Shown here one piece after another: positions 7,695-15,459 of a stretch of DNA of 35,155 nucleotides. The position numbers and the translations under genes were made by a program. This DNA is from Ignavibacteriota bacterium (GTDB taxonomy: Bacteria; Bacteroidota; Ignavibacteria; UBA10030; UBA6906): NCBI GenBank assembly GCA_003157485.1, contig PMJQ01000129.1, positions 1-35,155 of the forward strand, given 5' to 3'. Every line of letters starts with the position of its first letter. Position 1 is the first letter of the stretch. Under the pieces are notes generated by a model, which saw only the letters and a program-made list of their open reading frames with translations, was not told the origin of the DNA and did not search any database.

Positions 7695-8154
7695 TTGAAA
7701 ACTCCTTATGATGCCCCTCTGAACCTGAATTTGTGATTACGGAATCGCGGCAAAATTTTGAAGAAAGGGAGGATCGCTGAATCTGACTCTCCTCAAATAT
7801 ACATCTACCATTTTTCAAATCCTAACAGTCCTCTTTTTATTTTCTGGTGTCTGAGTGTCGCGCCCCGTTCCGGTGTGCACACAGTTCAGGCCGTTCCTGT
7901 TACACGTCCGTTGACGCCGGAATCCGGAGTTTTGCCGGAGTGAAACTTCCGCGATATCTCTCAAGTGAAGTCTCAACCAGAAACCCGTATTCGACAGGGC
8001 GCATGCATAGTAGAAGTTCGTAACAGTTTCGTAACCATCCGATAATACTGAGGCAACTCTCCCCGCGTATCTTGTCCTCGAGACATCCTGTTCTCCGCTC
8101 CTGCCGGTCGCGTTCACCTCCAGTTCGTCGGTCCTCGTTTCTACACAGGATGAC
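7695..8154. other. 460-bp intergenic region upstream of the TonB receptor
   Basis: The region holds the ribosome site of the 62-residue gene at its left end and a GTAAC-type direct repeat at 8020-8046. An open frame on the minus strand (7815-8156) lacks a ribosome site and reads like random GC-rich sequence, so no gene is annotated. The middle part (7750-7990) shows nothing I can interpret. Confidence 0.5.
8020..8051 (+). promoter_or_regulatory. Pho-box-like direct repeat upstream of the TonB receptor
   Basis: TTCGTAAC occurs at 8017-8024 and again at 8028-8035, giving GTAAC units at 8020 and 8031 in 11-bp register, with a weaker ATAAT unit at 8042. Ten bases after the 8031 unit lies TACTGA (8046-8051), a poor -10 that starts like the TACTTT at 4906. 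The spacing matches the two other arrays, but the -10 is weak and the leader to the start at 8155 would be about 100 nt. Confidence 0.5.
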
Positions 8155-10956
8155 ATGGCTCTTCACTTGATAAGACTTTCATACGGTTTTCGTCTTTGTC
8201 TGCTGTTCGCGCTATTTGCCGGGCAGCTTTTCGCAGGAACAATAAAAGGTCATGTCACGGCGAAGGAAGGAGGGGGACCCGTCGTGGGTGCAAATGTGAG
8301 TCTCCCTGAAACGCGCTTCGGAACAACCACGACTCCGGAGGGGAACTTTTCGATCCCCGAGATTCCCGCTGGAACGTATCTCGTCCGCGTGGGAATGATC
8401 GGATTCGATAAATTCGAAAAGAACGGTGTCACGATTGACGCTGACTCCTCCGTGGTGGAGTTGAGTATTGTCCTTAAGGAAGAGCCCGTGAGCATGGCCG
8501 AAGTGGTTGTCCGCGCCCGGGCAAACAGGGAACTTGAAACGTCGGGACGGATGACAGAGCAGCAGGCGAACAACATCGTCAACGTGATCACCGCCCAGAC
8601 GATCGACCGCTCGACGGACCGCACCGCGGCCGACGTCCTGCAGCGCGTCTCCGGCATGTCGCTCATCCGCGACCAGGGGGAAGGCCGGTATCTTGTCATG
8701 CGCGGCCTCGAACAGCGGTACAACAACACGCTTCTCAACGGCATCAAGATCCCGAGTCCTGAATCCAAGGACCGGTATCTCCCCCTGGACATCTTCCCTT
8801 CCGGCCTCTTCGAGCGGATCGAGGTGACAAAGGCGTTGACGCCGGAGCTGGCCGGTGACGCGATCGGCGGTTCGACAAACCTCATGCTGCGCGACGCGCC
8901 TGATCATTTTCTCTTCTCGTTCGGCGTGGCGGGTGGGGGCGCTGAGGGCACTCTCGGCGCCATGTACAGCAGGTTCGACCCGGGCACAGTCCCGGAGCTC
9001 GACCCGGATCGCGCGCACGGGGTCGTCAGCGACGCAGATCCGACGACGCAGCTCGCGCCGCGATACCAGCCGACGAGCAAGGACTTCTCAGTCAACAATC
9101 TGAAGTTCACGGACAGGAAAACGCCCCCGGACGGGCTGTATAACCTCCTTGTCGGCGACAGGGAGTTCGACGGGCGGCTCGGCATCATTGCCGCGGGGAG
9201 CTACCAGAACACGTTCAATCATGTCCAGACGGATTTTTATTCCGTAAGCTCCGACATCAACACCGTGGACAAGGAAGGACACCTGACCCCGTATGCGGCC
9301 ACGTTCGATAGCCGCGCATATTACACAAACAGGATACGGGGAGGGTTGTCGGTAAAAGCGGATTTCATCGCCGATCCGCAGCAGCAGATTAACGCCACAT
9401 ACCTGTATGTCCGGCAGGAGGAGGATCAGACCCGCCACGCGGTTCAGATAACGATTGACGGGGAGCGGGGCGCGGCCGATCTGACGTACACAAATCGATC
9501 GGCACTGCGGGTTCAGGATATCTCGAGTTTCAGTATTGGAGGGGACCACTTCAGCGCATCCCCTGTCGACCTGCGCTGGACGTTCAACGCCACGGACGCA
9601 TTGCAGGACCGCCCCGATGAGGCGGAGTATTCGTTGTACAGGAATTATGATCCGTATGGAAATCTTCAGCCCTTTATCGGTCTGGCCGGGATAACGCACG
9701 TTTGGAGGAAGAACGATGACAAACAGCTCCTGGCGAAAATCGATCTGACCGTCCACTTTACCGACGACGGAACGCACTCGCTGCAGGTGGGGGCGATCGG
9801 ACAGAAGCTCAACAGGGTGAATTTTCAAAATGACTATAAACTCAATCCTGCAATCCTGAACGGGCGGACACAGCCCTTCACGTCGATCGACAGCGCGATT
9901 ACCGTCCCGTTCGGGTTCGGGAGCACGTCGGGAACCTCCGTCTACGGCTACCAGAATTACAAGGCGGACGAGTATCTCTTTTCGTCGTATCTGCAGTACA
10001 CGTGGATCCTGGGGGATCTGCAGGTTCTGGCGGGTGTCCGCTGGGAGCAGGCGCGGGACTCCTATTTTACTATGGCCCCGGTCACAGTCGGAGAGAACGA
10101 GGCGAAGGTTACGACTGTCGATTTTCTTCCGGGCATACACTTCCGGTATGCCATAACGCCTGAGAACATCGCCCGGCTTTCGCTGACCCAGTCGATGAGC
10201 CGGCCGAGCTACTTCGACCTCGTCCCGGCCTCCGACCGATCGGACAACAGTCAGACGCAGGGGAACCCGAATCTCAAGCCGGCCCATTCGGTGAATTTCG
10301 ATCTCCGCTACGAGTACTATCCCAACCCGTCGGACATGTTCTCCGTGGGCTACTATCACAAGAGGATCACAGACCCGATCGAGGACGAGTATCAGTCCGT
10401 GGGGATCGTGTTTGTCACAACCAAAGGAAACGGTGCTCCTGCGACCGTGGACGGGTTCGAGGGGGTCATCTCGAAGCGCCTCTGGGATTTCATCGTCACG
10501 GCAAACTACAGTCACGTGATCTCCCGCATTACGAACACGAAGCTCGTACCCGTCATCGACGCATACGGAGATCCGGTGCAACCCGTTCCCGCCGTCGTTC
10601 AGACCCGCCCCCTGCAATCACAGTCGCCGGATATTGTGAATCTCTCCCTGAGCTACCTGAACCCCGACTGGGGGACGACAATGAACGTCTCGTACAACTA
10701 CACGGGGAGGCGATTGATTGCGGTGGCCCAGATCGACGGGTATGACACGTACCAGGACGGTGTCGGCGAGCTCGACGCCTCCGGAGAGCAGACGCTGATT
10801 GGCAACCTGAAGTTCAATATCAAGCTCATTAATCTGCTGAATTCGACCGTGGTGACCGAGGTTGCCTCGGGAGACTACGTTAAACACAATCCGATTGTCA
10901 TCCAGAAGGAATACAACAAGTTCCGCGGTTCGGTAGGGCTCAGCTTCCGGTTGTAG
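8155..10956 (+). CDS. TonB-dependent outer-membrane receptor
   Basis: This 933-residue protein has a signal peptide (about 1-27) and a carboxypeptidase-regulatory-like beta-sandwich domain (about 28-115). A TonB plug domain follows (about 120-245), with a DVLQRVSGMSL segment and a RIEVTKAL...GGSTN end. A 22-strand-type barrel runs to the end and closes with the aromatic-containing GSVGLSFRL. Such receptors import scarce ligands (siderophores, cobalamin, glycans, phosphorylated compounds) across the outer membrane using TonB energy. The ligand is not readable here. It is followed on the same strand by a secreted beta-helix protein (54 bp gap) and a PafA-like phosphatase, which makes organic-phosphate use a reasonable hypothesis. 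No SusD partner is present. AGGA precedes the start. Confidence 0.93.
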   Translation: MALHLIRLSYGFRLCLLFALFAGQLFAGTIKGHVTAKEGGGPVVGANVSLPETRFGTTTTPEGNFSIPEIPAGTYLVRVGMIGFDKFEKNGVTIDADSSVVELSIVLKEEPVSMAEVVVRARANRELETSGRMTEQQANNIVNVITAQTIDRSTDRTAADVLQRVSGMSLIRDQGEGRYLVMRGLEQRYNNTLLNGIKIPSPESKDRYLPLDIFPSGLFERIEVTKALTPELAGDAIGGSTNLMLRDAPDHFLFSFGVAGGGAEGTLGAMYSRFDPGTVPELDPDRAHGVVSDADPTTQLAPRYQPTSKDFSVNNLKFTDRKTPPDGLYNLLVGDREFDGRLGIIAAGSYQNTFNHVQTDFYSVSSDINTVDKEGHLTPYAATFDSRAYYTNRIRGGLSVKADFIADPQQQINATYLYVRQEEDQTRHAVQITIDGERGAADLTYTNRSALRVQDISSFSIGGDHFSASPVDLRWTFNATDALQDRPDEAEYSLYRNYDPYGNLQPFIGLAGITHVWRKNDDKQLLAKIDLTVHFTDDGTHSLQVGAIGQKLNRVNFQNDYKLNPAILNGRTQPFTSIDSAITVPFGFGSTSGTSVYGYQNYKADEYLFSSYLQYTWILGDLQVLAGVRWEQARDSYFTMAPVTVGENEAKVTTVDFLPGIHFRYAITPENIARLSLTQSMSRPSYFDLVPASDRSDNSQTQGNPNLKPAHSVNFDLRYEYYPNPSDMFSVGYYHKRITDPIEDEYQSVGIVFVTTKGNGAPATVDGFEGVISKRLWDFIVTANYSHVISRITNTKLVPVIDAYGDPVQPVPAVVQTRPLQSQSPDIVNLSLSYLNPDWGTTMNVSYNYTGRRLIAVAQIDGYDTYQDGVGELDASGEQTLIGNLKFNIKLINLLNSTVVTEVASGDYVKHNPIVIQKEYNKFRGSVGLSFRL

Positions 10957-11010
10957 CGGCATCGGGTCAGACACGGTGTTCACCACAAACAATTGTAAGG
11001 AGGAGCACGC

Positions 11011-13569
11011 ATGCGTTCGATTATTACGCTCATTGTCTTGGGAACGCTCGCCGGGAGTGCGGGAGCGGCGACCCTGCCCGACACGCTCTCGGGGAACGTG
11101 AAGGGGACGACCCTGCCGAATCACACATATGTTGTCAAAGACAGTCTTATCGTCAACGCGGGTGACACGCTCCGGTTCAGCTCGGGGAATACGATCATCA
11201 TGGCGAGCCCGACGGGATGGATCCACGTTCTGGGGACCTTCTTCTGCGACGGCACGAAATCCAACCCGAACCTCTTCACGGTCCCCCTGCCGCGCCGGAC
11301 CGGTCCCGGCCAGTGGGGCGGGATCGTGGGGGACTCCTGCACATACTTCGAGATGAAGTGGACGACGATCCTCTGGGCGGGAGGCAACAACACCGCGGGG
11401 CATGCCTACCGGACGATCGATATCTACTCCGATTACCAGAACAAGACGACAACGGTCTTTACCGACAACACCTGCATCGGCACGGTGGACGACTGCATCG
11501 GTCTCCACGGCGGGAATGCCAGCGTCCTGCGCAATACGATCAAGTGGTGCGGCGCTCCCGACGGCGACAACATCAACGTCAAGAGCGGCACGATCGGGGA
11601 GATCGCCTATAACGTCATCTGGAGCTCGGGCGGCAACGGCATCAAGGTCAACGCCGATCCGAATCTCCTCCGCCTGACGAACATGTGTATCCACAACAAT
11701 ACGATCGTTGCCGGCGGATGGCGGCGCGTGGGCGAGCTGGGCTACGGCATACTCATCGACGCGAGCGCCCGTGCCCAGATCTACAACAACATCATCGGCG
11801 ATATGTACCAGGAGCTTGAGATCACAACAAAGGCCGACACGCTACGCACGGTGTACGACAACAACCTGTTCTTCTACTCTGCGGACAGCCTGAAAGGCCT
11901 CGCGCGATATTATCCCTCGGACGGCGTCGGCAAGCCGGCGACCCATGACATCCTGGATGTCAAGGCGAGCGCCCTCTTCCAGAGCTACCAGACCTACTTC
12001 ACAAACGACTGGTTTGCGCTCGACGGGCAGAACGATTACCACCTGCTCCCCTCGGCGCCCGCGGTCGGTCACGGGTTCACGCCTCCCTCCGCCTGGGTCA
12101 ATCCGTACTTCCCCGGTCAGAATCTCCCCGGTGATCCCAATATGGGCGCTCTCGGAGTGTATGCGTTCGCGACCTCGAAGAGCGACACGCTTTCCGGGAC
12201 CATAAAAGGAACACTGCTGGCGAATCACACGTACGTTGTCAAAGACAGTCTCATCGTCAACGCGGGTGATACACTCCGGTTCGGCGCCGGGGATACGGTC
12301 ATCATGGCGAGCCCGACGGGATGGATCCACGTCCTGGGGACGTTCTTCTGCGACGGCACGAAATCGAGCCCGAACCTCTTCACCGTACCCCCGGCTCGCC
12401 GTACCGGTCCCGGCCAGTGGGGCGGGATCGTGGGGGACTCCTGCACATACTTCGAGATGAAGTGGACGACGATCCTCTGGGCGGGAGGCAACAACACCGC
12501 GGGGCATGCCTACCGGACGATCGATATCTACTCCGATTACCAGAACAAGACGACGACGGTCTTCACCGACAACACGGTAATCGGGACTGTGGACGACTGC
12601 ATCGGTCTCCACGGCGGAAACGCCAGCATCCTGCGCAATACGATCAAGTGGTGCGGCGCTCCCGACGGCGACAACATCAACGTCAAGAGCGGCACGATCG
12701 GGGAGATCGCCTACAACGTCATCTGGAGTTCGGGGGGCAACGGCATCAAGGTCAACGCCGATCCGAATCTCCTCCGCCTGACGAACATGTGTATCCACAA
12801 CAATACGATCGTTGCCGGCGGATGGCGGCGTGTGGGCGAGCTGGGCTACGGCATACTCATCGATGCGAGCGCCCGTGCCCAGATCTACAACAACATCATT
12901 GGTGATATGTACCAGGAGCTTGAGATCACAACGAAGGCCGACACGCTGCGCACGGTGTACGACAACAACCTGTTCTTCTACTCCGCGGACAGCCTGAAGG
13001 GTCTCGCGCGGTACTATCCCTCGGATGGCGTCGGCAAGCCGGCGACACACGACATCCTTGATGTCAAGGCGAGTGCCCTCTTCGCGAGCTATCAAACTTA
13101 CTTCACGAACGACTGGTTTGCGCTCGACGGGGAGAACGACTACCACCTGCTTTCCGGCTCCACGGGGCTGGGTCACGGGTTCACGCCCCCCGCCGCCTGG
13201 GTCAATCCGTACTTCCCCGGTCAGAATCTCCCCGGTGATCCCAATATGGGGGCTCTCGGCGTTGTCACGCTGACGGCGCTGAAAAATCAGAATCCGGGGG
13301 CCGTGGTGACGTATGCTCTCATGCAGAACTACCCGAATCCGTTCAACCCATCGACGACGATCGAGTTCGAGATTCCCGCCCGGACAAACGTGCGCCTGAC
13401 CGTGTACGACGTCCTGGGAAGGGAAGTCGCTTCGCTCTACAACGGCGTCCACGAAGCGGGACGGTATTCAGTCGTCTGGAACGCAAGCAACGTTGCTTCC
13501 GGTATGTACTTCTTCCGGCTGGAGGCCGACCGGTTTACCGCGATCCGCAAAATGTTGCTGCTGAAATAG
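11011..13569 (+). CDS. secreted right-handed parallel beta-helix protein with duplicated domain and T9SS sorting domain
   Basis: This encodes 852 residues with a signal peptide (about 1-19). Two near-identical copies of a domain of about 363 residues follow (24-386 and 392-754, offset exactly 368 codons). Each copy has Asn/Gly-rich short-period repeats typical of right-handed parallel beta-helices (IHNNTI, IYNNII, LRNTIKW), a fold shared by polysaccharide lyases and other surface proteins. The C-terminal domain (about 770-852) starts at QNYPNPFNP and ends in KMLLLK, a type IX secretion signal. AAGGAGGAG before the ATG is a strong ribosome site. It sits between a TonB receptor and a PafA-like phosphatase and may help capture or process the same substrate; no catalytic residues were identified. 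Confidence 0.9.
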   Translation: MRSIITLIVLGTLAGSAGAATLPDTLSGNVKGTTLPNHTYVVKDSLIVNAGDTLRFSSGNTIIMASPTGWIHVLGTFFCDGTKSNPNLFTVPLPRRTGPGQWGGIVGDSCTYFEMKWTTILWAGGNNTAGHAYRTIDIYSDYQNKTTTVFTDNTCIGTVDDCIGLHGGNASVLRNTIKWCGAPDGDNINVKSGTIGEIAYNVIWSSGGNGIKVNADPNLLRLTNMCIHNNTIVAGGWRRVGELGYGILIDASARAQIYNNIIGDMYQELEITTKADTLRTVYDNNLFFYSADSLKGLARYYPSDGVGKPATHDILDVKASALFQSYQTYFTNDWFALDGQNDYHLLPSAPAVGHGFTPPSAWVNPYFPGQNLPGDPNMGALGVYAFATSKSDTLSGTIKGTLLANHTYVVKDSLIVNAGDTLRFGAGDTVIMASPTGWIHVLGTFFCDGTKSSPNLFTVPPARRTGPGQWGGIVGDSCTYFEMKWTTILWAGGNNTAGHAYRTIDIYSDYQNKTTTVFTDNTVIGTVDDCIGLHGGNASILRNTIKWCGAPDGDNINVKSGTIGEIAYNVIWSSGGNGIKVNADPNLLRLTNMCIHNNTIVAGGWRRVGELGYGILIDASARAQIYNNIIGDMYQELEITTKADTLRTVYDNNLFFYSADSLKGLARYYPSDGVGKPATHDILDVKASALFASYQTYFTNDWFALDGENDYHLLSGSTGLGHGFTPPAAWVNPYFPGQNLPGDPNMGALGVVTLTALKNQNPGAVVTYALMQNYPNPFNPSTTIEFEIPARTNVRLTVYDVLGREVASLYNGVHEAGRYSVVWNASNVASGMYFFRLEADRFTAIRKMLLLK
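11080..13264 (+). repeat. in-frame tandem duplication of a 1.1-kb segment
   Basis: The segment 11080-12165 recurs at 12184-13264 with a constant offset of 1104 bp. Bases 11299-11450 are identical to 12403-12554 (152 bp). Elsewhere in the core most differences are synonymous, while amino-acid changes cluster at the copy ends. This points to a fairly recent duplication, or older copies kept alike by gene conversion, under purifying selection. Confidence 0.9.
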
Positions 13570-13678
13570 CTGCGCGAGAACAGCGGACGATGCTTCATTC
13601 CCCCGGAAGTCAGCAGGCTGGGGTGGGGGGGCTGACTGACGACCGGGGGTGTTGTCTCAATAATAGATCGGGAGCTGT

Positions 13679-15430
13679 ATGAATTCCATTGTCAGAACGC
13701 GCGTCATGATATCCCTGCTTGTTGCTGCACTCATCTTCCTCCTCGGGCCGGGGTTGCTCCGCGCCGGGAATACAGCGGCGTCTCCGAAGACCCCGAAGCT
13801 CGTTGTCGTGATCGTCATCGACCAGATGCGGGCGGACTACCTCGATCGATTCGCCGATCTCTACGGGAAGAATGGATTCGGGCTCCTGACGACAAAGGGG
13901 GCCGTGTTCACGGATTGCGAATACGGGTATGCCTCGACGTACACGGGCCCGGGTCATGCGACGATTCTCTCCGGAATCCCCGTCCGCGCAGGCGGGATCA
14001 TCGGGAACGAGTGGTATGACCGGAATAAACAGCGCGTCGTGTATTGTGTGGAGGATTCCTCGGTCAAAAGCGTCGGCATCAGTCCCGAACAGATCGCCGG
14101 GAGGATGTCGCCGGCGAATTTCCTGGGATCGACGCTCGGCGACCAGCTCCTTGACGCGTCCCCCTCTTCCCGTGTGATCGGAATCGCGATCAAAGACCGC
14201 GGGGCTATTCTCCTGGCCGGCCGGCATCCTACAGGCGCCCTCTGGTTTGACCCTCAATCCGGAAAGTGGATATCGAGCTCGTATTATTATCGCGCGCTTC
14301 CGTCGTGGGTCGGACGATTCAATGCCGCGAACATTGCGGAGGGCTATCTCGGCAGGACCTGGACGCCGTTGCTCCCTGATTCGTGTTACGCGCGTGCGGG
14401 CGTGGACGATGCACCGGGAGAAGGAACCCTCCCGGGGGAAGACCGGCCGGTATTCCCGCACGTGGTACGCGATCTTGCGGGCGGGGGAATTCCGTCGAAT
14501 TCCTTACGGAGGTTCGACGCGATGCTCCCGACCCCTTTCGGCGATGAGCTGACTGTGAAATTTGCGGAAGCGGCGCTTGACGGGGAAGAGCTCGGACAAC
14601 GCGGCGTCCCGGACCTCCTTGCGGTGAGCTTCTCGTCGCTGGATTACTGCGGGCACATATTCGGGCCGGACAGCCGGGAGATGGAGGATCTGCTCGTCCG
14701 TCTTGACGGGAGCCTCCGGGAGCTCTTCTCGTTCATCGATGCCCGGGTCGGTCTCGGAAATGTCGCGATCGTTCTGACCGCCGACCACGGCGTGTGCCCC
14801 CTTCCCGAGAAAAAGATCACAAGGGACGCAATGCGGATCGACCCGAAGGATTTTCTCCTTGACGTCAGGGTGCGTGTGGGGCAGGAGCTCAACTACAACG
14901 AAGGGGATGAGAACCTCATTCTGGCTCTTTCAAATTCCTTTCTGTATCTGGACAGGAAGAAGATCGAGTCTCGCGGCTTCACGTTCGCGAATTTTGAGAA
15001 GGTGGTCATCGGGGCGGCTTCGAGGGAGCGGGGTGTCCTCCGGTGCTACACGCGTGAAGAGTTGGAAAACGCCTTCGCGGGTGCCGGATCCCGGGACACC
15101 GCAGGTCAACTGATCGCGAAGTCACTGAACCCCGGGCGGAGCGGAGACATTGCGGTTCTGATCGACCAGTATTCGTTCTTTTCGGGAGGGACGACCGGTA
15201 CGACGCACGGAAGCCCCTGGTATTACGACAGGCACGTCCCCCTCCTGTTTTTTGGACCGGGAATTGCGCCGGGAAAGCAAGGCGCCGGGTCCAGGCCCAA
15301 TGACATAGCGCCGACGCTGGCAAAGCTTCTGGGCGTGCCCCCTCCCCCCGGAAGCGATGGAACGGTTCTCGGAATATTTCCCGGTGGCGGTCCGGACGCC
15401 GCCGCGACGCTTCTGCAGGGGGAAAAATAA
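13679..15430 (+). CDS. pafA: PafA-like alkaline phosphatase (alkaline phosphatase superfamily, Thr nucleophile)
   Basis: This encodes 583 residues with an N-terminal signal or anchor segment (about 10-30). The whole length follows the phosphate-irrepressible PafA phosphatase of Elizabethkingia. Remembered PafA active-site residues have counterparts here: D48 (PafA D38), nucleophile T89 (T79), N110 (N100), K172 and R174 (K162, R164), D322 and H326 (D305, H309), D369-H370 (D352-H353) and H510 (H486). Two zinc sites and the monoesterase-type Lys/Arg/Asn trio are therefore intact. The enzyme should release phosphate from monoesters in the periplasm. GGGAG precedes the ATG. It follows the beta-helix gene by 109 bp, a gap with a GC-rich dyad (13608-13614 with 13631-13637), so it may be in the same operon or have its own promoter. 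A related phosphodiesterase role is less likely. Confidence 0.88.
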   Translation: MNSIVRTRVMISLLVAALIFLLGPGLLRAGNTAASPKTPKLVVVIVIDQMRADYLDRFADLYGKNGFGLLTTKGAVFTDCEYGYASTYTGPGHATILSGIPVRAGGIIGNEWYDRNKQRVVYCVEDSSVKSVGISPEQIAGRMSPANFLGSTLGDQLLDASPSSRVIGIAIKDRGAILLAGRHPTGALWFDPQSGKWISSSYYYRALPSWVGRFNAANIAEGYLGRTWTPLLPDSCYARAGVDDAPGEGTLPGEDRPVFPHVVRDLAGGGIPSNSLRRFDAMLPTPFGDELTVKFAEAALDGEELGQRGVPDLLAVSFSSLDYCGHIFGPDSREMEDLLVRLDGSLRELFSFIDARVGLGNVAIVLTADHGVCPLPEKKITRDAMRIDPKDFLLDVRVRVGQELNYNEGDENLILALSNSFLYLDRKKIESRGFTFANFEKVVIGAASRERGVLRCYTREELENAFAGAGSRDTAGQLIAKSLNPGRSGDIAVLIDQYSFFSGGTTGTTHGSPWYYDRHVPLLFFGPGIAPGKQGAGSRPNDIAPTLAKLLGVPPPPGSDGTVLGIFPGGGPDAAATLLQGEK

Positions 15431-15438
15431 GCTGATGT

Positions 15439-15453
15439 CCGCTCTTTCAGCGG
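15439..15453. terminator. weak hairpin between convergent genes
   Basis: CCGCT (15439-15443) pairs with AGCGG (15449-15453) around a five-base loop in the 29-bp gap between the convergent phosphatase and decarboxylase genes. There is no T tract, so termination here is uncertain. Confidence 0.25.
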
Positions 15454-15459
15454 TACGGC

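Noticed and set aside
7815-8156. 113-codon minus-strand frame upstream of the TonB receptor
   Set aside because: No ribosome site, no family features, and it covers the direct-repeat regulatory site.
9088-10617. Long open frame antisense to the TonB receptor gene
   Set aside because: It is Arg/Val/Asp-rich codon-shadow sequence with no domain or ribosome site, while the plus strand encodes a full, motif-rich receptor. High GC makes such antisense frames common.
11080-13264. 1.1-kb repeat read as a mobile-element duplication
   Set aside because: The copies are in frame, inside one gene, match protein-domain limits and carry no transposase or inverted ends.
11842-13452. 536-codon open frame antisense to the beta-helix gene
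   Set aside because: It mirrors the internal duplication on the wrong strand and shows no protein-like features; the sense strand has a signal peptide, repeats and a sorting domain.
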